Source of the DNA: Treponema sp.
Lineage (GTDB): Bacteria; Spirochaetota; Spirochaetia; Treponematales; Breznakiellaceae
NCBI GenBank assembly: GCA_031257695.1
Contig: JAIROB010000058.1
Location: 1-12,471, forward strand
Direction: 5' to 3'
Length of the DNA: 12,471 bases
Under the pieces are notes generated by a model. That model made no database searches. It was given only the letters and a program-made list of their open reading frames with translations, and was not told the origin of the DNA. Both the position numbers and the translations under genes were made by a program. Numbering within the stretch: the first letter of the stretch is position 1; each line of letters starts with the position of its first letter. Of the stretch, positions 5,940 through 11,512 are shown one piece after another.

Positions 5940-6797
5940 TCACTTTATCTTTGTAAGATCAACCTTCCCGGAAAGGAATTTAACTATATTATCCCACTCA
6001 AATTCAAGGCGTATCCAGGGGGCGGCCTCCTCCCAATCCCTGAGCAGGGTCCCGGAATTCCGCACCGGCCACAGATCTTCGGGGAACAGCGCCCGGGTGT
6101 AGGCAAGGTTCCACCGGATGTCTTCCCCCACAACATATTCCCCGGCCCCGGTCCAGGCGGCGGGCCTGTCCTTCGGTCTGGACAACTCGGGAAAAAGCAG
6201 GGGTTCCCAATAGGCTTCAAAATCAGCCTGGCCCGAAAAAACAGGAAGGCCCTCCTGCTCTTTCATCCACCGCGCCAGGACCGTAATCCGTTCCCGGCGG
6301 TTACGCAGGGCGGTCAGGGCCTGGGCCCCGCTCAGGCGGGCGGAAAAACGGCGTAGTTTCCCGCCGCTTATGTCCAGGGCTTCCAGGGGCTCCCTCAGTT
6401 GGAGAACCGCGGTTGTGGCGCCGCCGGCGGAATAGCCCTCGACAAAACTGCCCTCCCCGGAAAGCTCCAGGGTAAACTCGTTCCACCCGTTCAGGTTGGG
6501 GCTCAGGAAATCCAGGGAATTGACAAAAAAATTGCCCTCCCCGTCGGGAAGCGAACCTATGATGCGGAGATTCGGCATGGCGTCGACCCTGATGGCGATA
6601 AACTCCTGTCCCGCCCTGTCGCGCAGCCGGTCCACCCGGGTTCCCCGCTCAGGTTCTTCCCGGTACGCCGCGAGGGTCTTCTCGGCAAAGGCGGAACCGT
6701 CCAGAACCCGGCCCCCGGTTTCGGCCAGGGAAACGCACCCGCCGTTCAGCAAGGCCCAAGCCAGGAAGGACAGGGCCGCGGCCCGCTTCCTCCTCAT
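5940..6797 (-). CDS. Predicted lipoprotein of unknown function
   Basis: A 285-residue protein with a basic start (M-R-R-K-R), a hydrophobic core and a relaxed lipobox, L-L-N-G-G-C, with Cys21 as the likely lipidated residue. Asn at -3 is unusual for E. coli but acceptable for spirochaetes. The mature part is probably a beta-rich periplasmic or outer-membrane-anchored domain: N-E-F-T-L-E-L-S-G-E-G-S-F-V-E-G, then A-V-L-Q-L-R-E-P-L-E-A-L. A segment rich in Trp and acidic residues lies near the end (W-E-E-A-A-P-W-I-R-L-E-F-E-W). I do not recognise a family. Its start overlaps the stop of the small membrane protein gene by 4 nt, and ExbB follows 9 nt downstream. It is probably made with the motor and may link it to the outer membrane. 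Confidence 0.8.
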   Translation of the reverse strand: MRRKRAAALSFLAWALLNGGCVSLAETGGRVLDGSAFAEKTLAAYREEPERGTRVDRLRDRAGQEFIAIRVDAMPNLRIIGSLPDGEGNFFVNSLDFLSPNLNGWNEFTLELSGEGSFVEGYSAGGATTAVLQLREPLEALDISGGKLRRFSARLSGAQALTALRNRRERITVLARWMKEQEGLPVFSGQADFEAYWEPLLFPELSRPKDRPAAWTGAGEYVVGEDIRWNLAYTRALFPEDLWPVRNSGTLLRDWEEAAPWIRLEFEWDNIVKFLSGKVDLTKIK

Positions 6798-7039
6798 CCT
6801 GTGCCCTTGTCCTCCGCCGCCTCCCTTTCCCGGCGTTCCCGCTCCTTCTTTTCATCCCCGGCGAGTTTCCGGTTATAGATAAAGAGGCCCAGAGCGGCAA
6901 AGATGACGCCGTCAATCAGGATCTTTTCAAACCCCGGATCAACCATGATGCCGGAAAAATGCCGGAAAAGGCCATAGGCGAGGAGAAAAAATCCCAGACC
7001 CAGGGCGATCCACAGAAGCAGGGGCCGCGTCAGTTTCAT
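6794..7039 (-). CDS. Small two-helix membrane protein
   Basis: An 81-residue protein with two predicted membrane helices (about 7-25 and 40-56) joined by a short loop with P-G-F-E-K. The 25-residue tail is almost wholly charged (K-K-E-R-E-R-R-E-R-E), so probably cytoplasmic. No family recognised. It starts at ATG 7039, 13 nt after the PEGA gene stop, with TAGG five nt upstream, and overlaps the lipoprotein gene by 4 nt. Position suggests an accessory factor of the envelope system. A perfect TATAAT lies just upstream, so it may also be transcribed from its own promoter. Confidence 0.78.
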   Translation of the reverse strand: MKLTRPLLLWIALGLGFFLLAYGLFRHFSGIMVDPGFEKILIDGVIFAALGLFIYNRKLAGDEKKERERREREAAEDKGTG

Positions 7040-7045
7040 TGGCCT

Positions 7046-7075
7046 ATTATACTTAATAGATCAAGCCGATTCCAA
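7046..7075 (-). promoter_or_regulatory. Possible internal promoter ahead of the small membrane protein
   Basis: Read on the minus strand, TTGGAA (7075-7070) is followed after 18 nt by a perfect TATAAT (7051-7046). The predicted start of transcription is at or next to the ATG at 7039. The hexamers straddle the end of the PEGA gene. If active, it would allow the motor genes to be transcribed without the PEGA protein, on a leaderless or nearly leaderless mRNA. Confidence 0.4.
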
Positions 7076-8657
7076 TCCCCCCGAAACCGCCCTGCCGGCC
7101 GCCGTTCGTCCAGCCTCCCCCCAGCAGGGAAAAGACCATGTTTGAGGGCGGGGGGAAAAACCGTATCTCCCCGGCGGCCATGAGGGGGCCGAAACCCGCT
7201 TCTTCCCGGTCTGTGCCGGCGAGGAGCGCCCGGCTTTGCAGGGAGAGCCCCGCCGTAAACACGGACCGCCGGAACAGCAGCCCCCCGGAAAGGAGGATCC
7301 GGGGGGCTGCCTCCGCGGGATAGCCCTCCCAGCTGGTCCAGAGGCCCCCCGGACTCAGCGTCAGGGAGAGGGCCTCCCCGAGGCGCCAGGAAAAGGGGAG
7401 GGAAAAGGCCGCGCCCACCGGAGAGCCAAAGGGGGTAAGGGTTCCCGCGCTTGCCCAGACATAGGAAAGCGCCACGGCAGCGGCCAGGCCGGCCTCCGTC
7501 CAAGGTTTGATGAAGGCCCATTTGAGGCCCCCCCCCAGGGCGTTTACCGCTTTTTCGTCAAAATAGGGGCTTATGTTCAAGGCAGCGGTCATTTCAAAGT
7601 TTTCCAGGGGGGAAAACCGCAGCGCCGCCGCAAAGGGAAGGGCGTCCCAGGCGCTTCCCGCGGCAACGGCGCTGCCGAAGAGCAGGCTCCCGTCTATTTG
7701 GAAGGAGCCCCTGGGTATGGTCTCCGGCAGGGGGCTGAAAAACAGCCCTGAGGCAGGCGCGGACACTGAAAGGGGATAGATATTCAGGGAACTGTCTATG
7801 TTCACGATCAGTTCCGCCTGCTGTGCCACCGGCCGCGATCCCTCAGCGCTTAAAGATTCGGCCAATGCCAAGACCCTGTAGGCGCCGTCGGGCAGGGGCT
7901 TCCCCTCGCCGTCCCGCCCGTCCCAGGCCACCGACTGGGACCAGGTGGCAAAGGGCGCCAGGTCCCGGGCAAAAACCGTGTCGCCCCGCTGGTTTTCTAT
8001 CACTATCCGTCCCGTGCCGGGGGCGGACACATTAAAGGCGATCTCCGTCCTTCCCAGGGCGCCGGAATTTGCCGGGTTGAACCGGGGGCGGCGCAGCTCC
8101 GCTCCGGTCATGCTGAAGGGCGCGGCCTGCATTTCCACCCTGAGGCTCCGGCTAAGATCCTTCTGTATATAGACGGAATGGACGGTTTCTTCCCAGCCGA
8201 AGGCCCGGACCCGGACCGTCCGGTATCCCACAGGCAGGTAGAGGATAGCGCTGTTTTTTACTACCCCGTCCACGGTAATTTCCGGCTTGAGCGGCAGCCG
8301 TTCCGCCGGGGGGCTGCCGGCTTTCCTCTGAATATCCAGGGTGAGGATTCCCAGGATCGCCTCCAGGTTCAGGGTCACCTCCAGCCTGCTGCCCTCCCGC
8401 ACGCTTACCCAGATCCAGCGTTCCCCGTACCCGTCTTTCGTGAGCCTGATGCCGTATTCCCCCGGAGCGATGGTCTCAAACGTAAAGGGGGTAAGCCCCC
8501 GTTCAATGCCGTTGATATACACCGTGGCCCGGGAGGGCTCGCTTCGGATTACTATGCCCCGCCCCTCCACCTCCTCCACGATATCCCCCATGACCACAGG
8601 GGCCGCGGCAAACAGAAAAACAAAGGCCAATGACGCAAAGCGGAGGTTTCGACACAT
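7053..8657 (-). CDS. PEGA-domain protein with predicted C-terminal outer-membrane beta-barrel
   Basis: A 534-residue exported protein. A signal peptide (1-24) precedes a PEGA domain (about 34-98: S-E-P-S-R-A-T-V-Y-I-N-G, G-L-T-P-F-T-F, P-G-E-Y-G-I-R-L-T-K-D-G-Y) and a second PEGA-like repeat (about 105-178). Next comes a FlgD-type Ig-like domain (about 205-290; V-A-W-D-G-R-D-G-E-G, P-D-G-A-Y-R-V). From about 300 to the end there are alternating amphipathic strands with many Gly/aromatic turns, and the last residue is Tyr, as in many outer-membrane barrels. I infer an outer-membrane protein with a periplasmic ligand-binding N-terminal part, possibly peptidoglycan- or sugar-binding. It is first of the seven-gene cluster. 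The ATG has AAGG only one nt upstream, too close for a normal Shine-Dalgarno. Confidence 0.85.
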   Translation of the reverse strand: MCRNLRFASLAFVFLFAAAPVVMGDIVEEVEGRGIVIRSEPSRATVYINGIERGLTPFTFETIAPGEYGIRLTKDGYGERWIWVSVREGSRLEVTLNLEAILGILTLDIQRKAGSPPAERLPLKPEITVDGVVKNSAILYLPVGYRTVRVRAFGWEETVHSVYIQKDLSRSLRVEMQAAPFSMTGAELRRPRFNPANSGALGRTEIAFNVSAPGTGRIVIENQRGDTVFARDLAPFATWSQSVAWDGRDGEGKPLPDGAYRVLALAESLSAEGSRPVAQQAELIVNIDSSLNIYPLSVSAPASGLFFSPLPETIPRGSFQIDGSLLFGSAVAAGSAWDALPFAAALRFSPLENFEMTAALNISPYFDEKAVNALGGGLKWAFIKPWTEAGLAAAVALSYVWASAGTLTPFGSPVGAAFSLPFSWRLGEALSLTLSPGGLWTSWEGYPAEAAPRILLSGGLLFRRSVFTAGLSLQSRALLAGTDREEAGFGPLMAAGEIRFFPPPSNMVFSLLGGGWTNGGRQGGFGGIGIGLIY

Positions 8658-8663
8658 ACCTTA

Positions 8664-8669
8664 ACTATA
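8664..8669 (-). promoter_or_regulatory. Possible -10 box immediately before the PEGA gene
   Basis: On the minus strand TATAGT (8669-8664) ends six nt before the ATG at 8657. No good -35 is visible at 17-18 nt. If used, transcription would start at or beside the start codon, and the AAGG next to the ATG would not be in the mRNA. Confidence 0.3.
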
Positions 8670-8694
8670 GGACTATTTCCGGTTTTAGGCCATT

Positions 8695-8885
8695 GCCCCC
8701 CCTATGGGCCCGATTGGGTCTCCGGGGCTGCGCTGAGACGGAGTTAGAGGGTGGTAGCGGAACTCGCTTGCCGCCCGCTCGTTCACTTCGTTCAAATGCG
8801 GGCGGCAAACAATTCCACTACCACCCCCTTTCAAACTCTGTGTGAGCACAGCCCCGTGCCGTCTGAAGACGGGCCCATAGGGGGC
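8695..8885. repeat. 190-bp foldback repeat
   Basis: Two arms of roughly 85 bp (8695-8778 and 8798-8885) are imperfect reverse complements. Matching blocks include CCCCCTATGGGCCCG at the outer end, CGGGGCTG, GGGTGGTAG(C/T)GGAA and TTGCCGCCCGC at the inner end; a 19-nt loop (8779-8797) contains CGTTCACTTCGTTC. Mismatches are scattered as in an old palindrome. There is no believable gene in it; open frames on both strands are repeat-driven. It lies between divergent genes, so a role as transcription barrier or repeat-type mobile element is inferred. Confidence 0.75.
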
Positions 8886-9001
8886 AGACTGTGTCAAAAG
8901 TCATTGCCCTTCATGCATATTGTGTTGTTTGCTTTTTTATATGGCTTTATAACGCTATATATAGCGGTGTCATTTCGATTTTTTGACTTTTGACACAGTC
9001 T
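8886..9001. mobile_element. 116-bp element with perfect 18-bp terminal inverted repeats
   Basis: AGACTGTGTCAAAAGTCA at 8886-8903 is exactly complementary to TGACTTTTGACACAGTCT at 8984-9001. The AT-rich interior has no gene and contains a perfect palindrome, CGCTATATATAGCG (8953-8966). Ends beginning with GACTGTGT are typical, from general knowledge, of IS256/Mutator-type insertion sequences. I therefore read this as a non-autonomous derivative that would depend on a transposase elsewhere. GGGGC lies just outside both ends (8881-8885, and 9003-9007 with one nt offset), suggestive but not a clean 8-9 bp target duplication. It abuts the foldback repeat. Confidence 0.75.
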
Positions 9002-9071
9002 CGGGGCCTGTGTCGCGAGGCCTTGGTGTTTAAAAGAGCGGGGCCGCCTTTATTTTTTCCTTCTTTAAATG

Positions 9072-9077
9072 TATAAT
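9072..9077 (+). promoter_or_regulatory. Probable -10 box for the hemerythrin gene
   Basis: A perfect TATAAT (9072-9077) lies 36 nt before the GTG start, leaving a leader of about 30 nt with a strong Shine-Dalgarno. The -35 region at 17-18 nt (TTTATT) is weak, which may mean activator dependence or another sigma factor. Confidence 0.45.
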
Positions 9078-9113
9078 AATAGTAGTAATATGTAGCAATA
9101 AAGGAGGCGCCCT

Positions 9114-9563
9114 GTGAAACACGATGTGTTTGTCGAGTGGGACGACCGGTATTCGGTGGGGATACCCCTGATAGACGATCAGCATAAAGAGCTTATCAGG
9201 CTGACCAATGATTTATACGAAAGCTGCTTGGCAGGAGAAGATGCCGCCCGGGTTAACTTTATGGCTGCTGTGAAGGGCACGGTTGACTATGTGAAGTACC
9301 ACTTTGGCGTGGAGGAAAAGCTCCTTCAAAACGTCAACTATCCTGAATTGACGGAACATAAGCGGGAACACGAAGCGTTTGTCAGGCATATACTGGACGA
9401 GGTCCAGAATTTCCAGGACGGCAAAAAATTTGTTCCCAACGTTTTTGTCCGCTACCTCAGGGACTGGATATTGTCCCATATCGCGGTGGCGGACCGTAAA
9501 TACGCGGCCTTCATCCTTGCTATGAAAAAACAAGGGGCGGTGGGCGCTTCTGTCGGAATATAA
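9114..9563 (+). CDS. Bacteriohemerythrin
   Basis: A 149-residue single-domain hemerythrin, an oxygen-binding non-haem di-iron protein of the cytoplasm. All seven expected iron ligands are visible: His24 (D-D-Q-H-K-E-L), His63 and Glu67 (Y-H-F-G-V-E-E), His82 and His86 (E-H-K-R-E-H), His122 and Asp127 (S-H-I-A-V-A-D). It also starts with the usual V-E-W-D-D-R-Y-S-V-G-I-P-L-I-D. GTG is the start, preceded by AAAGGAGG at close to ideal spacing; this is the strongest Shine-Dalgarno in the window after that at 12427. With no fused sensor domain it probably stores, delivers or scavenges oxygen, sensible for an anaerobe meeting oxygen at its habitat's edge. It is transcribed alone or with the next gene. 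Confidence 0.95.
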   Translation: MKHDVFVEWDDRYSVGIPLIDDQHKELIRLTNDLYESCLAGEDAARVNFMAAVKGTVDYVKYHFGVEEKLLQNVNYPELTEHKREHEAFVRHILDEVQNFQDGKKFVPNVFVRYLRDWILSHIAVADRKYAAFILAMKKQGAVGASVGI

Positions 9564-9572
9564 TGGAATAGC

Positions 9573-9601
9573 TTGACATAGGTTGACATTTCTTGTACTA
9601 T
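9573..9601 (+). promoter_or_regulatory. Strong promoter directly ahead of the HTH-EIIA gene
   Basis: TTGACA (9573-9578), 17 nt, then TACTAT (9596-9601). A second TTGACA lies at 9583-9588 but is too close to this -10. The predicted transcription start (about 9608-9609) coincides with the ATG at 9609, and no Shine-Dalgarno is present, so the transcript is predicted to be leaderless. Confidence 0.7.
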
Positions 9602-9608
9602 AGCGATA

Positions 9609-10262
9609 ATGACTGACGACGAGATTCTTACTATGGACGAGGTGGCGAAGTACCTGCGGGTTTCCGAGCGGACTGTTTATGATTGGGCGCAGAAGGGGGA
9701 AATCCCCTCGGGAAAAATAGGCGCCGTATGGCGGTTTAAAAAGTCGGAGATTGAGAAATGGGTGAACGACCGTCTTGCCGCCCATACGTTTGCCGCTCCC
9801 ACGGAAGCGCTGGCGGTGGAAACTATCATCTCCGTGGACCGTATTCTCATGCTCAATTATTCCACCAAACGGGACGCGCTTCTGGCTTTGGCGAACAGCC
9901 TGGCCGGCGCCCCCCAGGTGAAAAACCGCCAGGAGCTGGTGACGGAGATCCTGAAACGGGAAGAGCTGATGACCACCGCCATGGGCCGGGGCATTGCCAT
10001 TCCCCATGTCCGCCTTGCCTCGGTGACCGACCTGATAGTGGCCATAGGGATTAGCCAAACCGATATAATCGACTTCCATGCCCTGGACGATGAGCCGGTC
10101 CGGCTGGTGTTCATGGTAGCCGCGGCTTACAAGCAGCACGCCTACTATCTGCAAACCATATCGTTTTTCAGCGCCCGGCTTAAAAACCCGGCGCTTCGCA
10201 GGGATCTTCTGAATGTCAAAAAGGCTGAGGACGCCTACAGGCTCCTGGCAAAGACCCCTTAG
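9609..10262 (+). CDS. ptsN: HTH (excisionase/MerR-type)-PTS EIIA(Ntr) fusion regulator
   Basis: A 217-residue protein of two parts. Residues 6-55 are an excisionase-type helix-turn-helix (L-T-M-D-E-V-A-K-Y-L-R-V-S-E-R-T-V-Y-D-W-A-Q-K-G, then V-W-R-F-K-K-S-E-I-E-K-W). Residues about 75-215 are a PTS EIIA type-2 domain of the nitrogen/PtsN class, with His133 in G-R-G-I-A-I-P-H as the expected phosphorylation site. It should receive phosphate from HPr or a related phosphocarrier and thereby control DNA or protein binding by the N-terminal part. It is a signalling protein rather than a sugar transporter; no EIIB/EIIC genes are nearby. A similar HTH-EIIA layout is known in spirochaetes. Start by ATG 9609 without Shine-Dalgarno, at the predicted transcription start. 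Confidence 0.9.
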   Translation: MTDDEILTMDEVAKYLRVSERTVYDWAQKGEIPSGKIGAVWRFKKSEIEKWVNDRLAAHTFAAPTEALAVETIISVDRILMLNYSTKRDALLALANSLAGAPQVKNRQELVTEILKREELMTTAMGRGIAIPHVRLASVTDLIVAIGISQTDIIDFHALDDEPVRLVFMVAAAYKQHAYYLQTISFFSARLKNPALRRDLLNVKKAEDAYRLLAKTP

Positions 10263-10268
10263 GAACTG

Positions 10269-10310
10269 GTAAGGAAATACCATGACACTTTGGTCATGGT
10301 ATTTCCTTAC
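10269..10310. terminator. Shared convergent terminator hairpin
   Basis: GTAAGGAAATACCATGAC (10269-10286) and its exact complement (10293-10310) form an 18-bp perfect stem with a 6-nt loop, ACTTTG. It follows the HTH-EIIA stop by 6 nt. The TAA stop of the minus-strand gene (10309-10307) lies inside the right arm. There is no clear U-run on either side, so it may act as an RNA 3'-end stabiliser or two-way block rather than a textbook terminator. Confidence 0.75.
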
Positions 10311-11488
10311 TGAAAGACAACGCCCAGCCAATATGCGGGATCGCTGACGTTTTGCCCTATGAGTCCCAGGGTCGTTTTCGCGGTGGTTTCCGCCACCAGC
10401 CACTGTCTGCCTGCCCAGTCGAACCGGGCGCCCGCCCCTGCCAGGTCCGCAAGCCCCATGGCGTGGCCGTAGTGGGCGGAGACCATGATCGCCGCGGGGA
10501 TATTCGCCTGTTCCAGTATGATGGCCCACAGCATGGCGCGGCTGTCGCAGTCGCCCCGGCCTTCCAGCGCGGCGCTCACGGGGTTGACGAAATCGCTGCC
10601 CAGGAAATTCCGCTCGTAGGCAAAGGACTGCGTCCATTCCAGGGTCCGGGCCGCAAAAGCCGCGGCGTCTCCGGTCTGGAACCAGCGGCGTTTCAGGACA
10701 GCGGCGATTTCGCCGAGGCGGCTGTAGGAGTCCCGGTGGACGGCCCGGTAGAACCGGATCCAGGCCTGCTGCCAGCGGGGGGAATCGGCCTGGCGCCGGA
10801 GGGTCTCGAATTCCCGGTCCACCAGGGCCTGGGCTGCTTCGGGATCCTTTTCGTGGATATAGGCTTCAAAGTCTGTCCCCGCGGGGGATACCCGGATCCG
10901 CTTCCCCCGGGGGTAGGCAAACTCCGTTACGGGGCCGGGGTAGAGCCGGTCTTCCTCCCTGGGGGAGAGGGAATCCAGCGCGGAAAGGTGGAGGATCTGG
11001 AGATCCTCCCGGCCGGCGGCGCCGAATGCCAGGGCGAGGATCATGGGGGTCCCCTCTGCCAGGGTTTCAAGCTCCATACAGAGGCCCCAGCCGGAGGAGG
11101 GGGCTCCCGGTCCGTTCCGGGCGGGGGCGGAAAAGTCCAGTTCCAGGATTATCGCTTTCCGGTTCCGGTAGTCGAAAACGCTGGTTTCCCCGCGGTTGTT
11201 CAGCCGTCTGTTGACATCGGCGGCCAGGGCTTCCAGGCCGCTGTAGCTGGTCTGCCCCGCGGGATGGTACACCGCGAGCTCGAAATAGGCGCCTTCGGGG
11301 GTTCGGAAACTGAACTTGTCCCTGCCGTCTCCGGCCACGTAATCGTAGTCTTCGGGGAGGTCGATACGGAAACCCCAGGAGGGGGAGGCCAGGGGTTCTG
11401 CGGGGAGTTTTTGGGGGGCCGCCGTGTTTAGGGCGGCGCATACAACCGCGGCGGCCAGCGCCGGGGCGGGAATTTTTCGTCGGGGCAT
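10307..11488 (-). CDS. Secreted transglutaminase-like (papain-fold) protein
   Basis: From ATG 11488 it has 393 residues. The N-terminus is basic (M-P-R-R-K) then hydrophobic and Ala-rich, a signal peptide ending near residue 20-25. The middle is a beta-rich region of unknown type (W-G-F-R-I-D-L-P-E-D-Y-D-Y, Y-F-E-L-A-V-Y-H-P). The C-terminal part resembles the transglutaminase-like superfamily: G-R-G-D-C-D-S-R-A with Cys314, H-Y-G-H-A-M-G with His339/His342, and W-L-V-A-E-T-T-A with Glu367 in the place of the usual acidic residue. A periplasmic cysteine peptidase or amidase-like activity is inferred; the substrate is unknown. The frame stays open upstream, but that extension is antisense to the pseudouridine synthase. 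No Shine-Dalgarno; TATACT lies just before the ATG. Confidence 0.8.
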   Translation of the reverse strand: MPRRKIPAPALAAAVVCAALNTAAPQKLPAEPLASPSWGFRIDLPEDYDYVAGDGRDKFSFRTPEGAYFELAVYHPAGQTSYSGLEALAADVNRRLNNRGETSVFDYRNRKAIILELDFSAPARNGPGAPSSGWGLCMELETLAEGTPMILALAFGAAGREDLQILHLSALDSLSPREEDRLYPGPVTEFAYPRGKRIRVSPAGTDFEAYIHEKDPEAAQALVDREFETLRRQADSPRWQQAWIRFYRAVHRDSYSRLGEIAAVLKRRWFQTGDAAAFAARTLEWTQSFAYERNFLGSDFVNPVSAALEGRGDCDSRAMLWAIILEQANIPAAIMVSAHYGHAMGLADLAGAGARFDWAGRQWLVAETTAKTTLGLIGQNVSDPAYWLGVVFQ

Positions 11489-11512
11489 GATAGTATATTC
11501 ATCGGCATATAT

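Noticed and set aside
5277..6356. 359-residue plus-strand open frame across exbB and the lipoprotein gene
   Set aside because: Antisense to two well-supported genes; low-complexity Gly/Pro/His-rich composition typical of the shadow of GC-rich coding DNA.
8685..8993. Short open frames on both strands in the 8.7-9.0 kb repeats
   Set aside because: They consist of the foldback arms and the inverted-repeat element.
9213..10637. 474-residue minus-strand open frame across hemerythrin and HTH-EIIA
   Set aside because: Antisense to two genes with intact catalytic or ligand motifs; no recognisable domain.
10352..11431. 359-residue plus-strand open frame
   Set aside because: Antisense to the transglutaminase-like gene; Gly/Pro-rich shadow composition.
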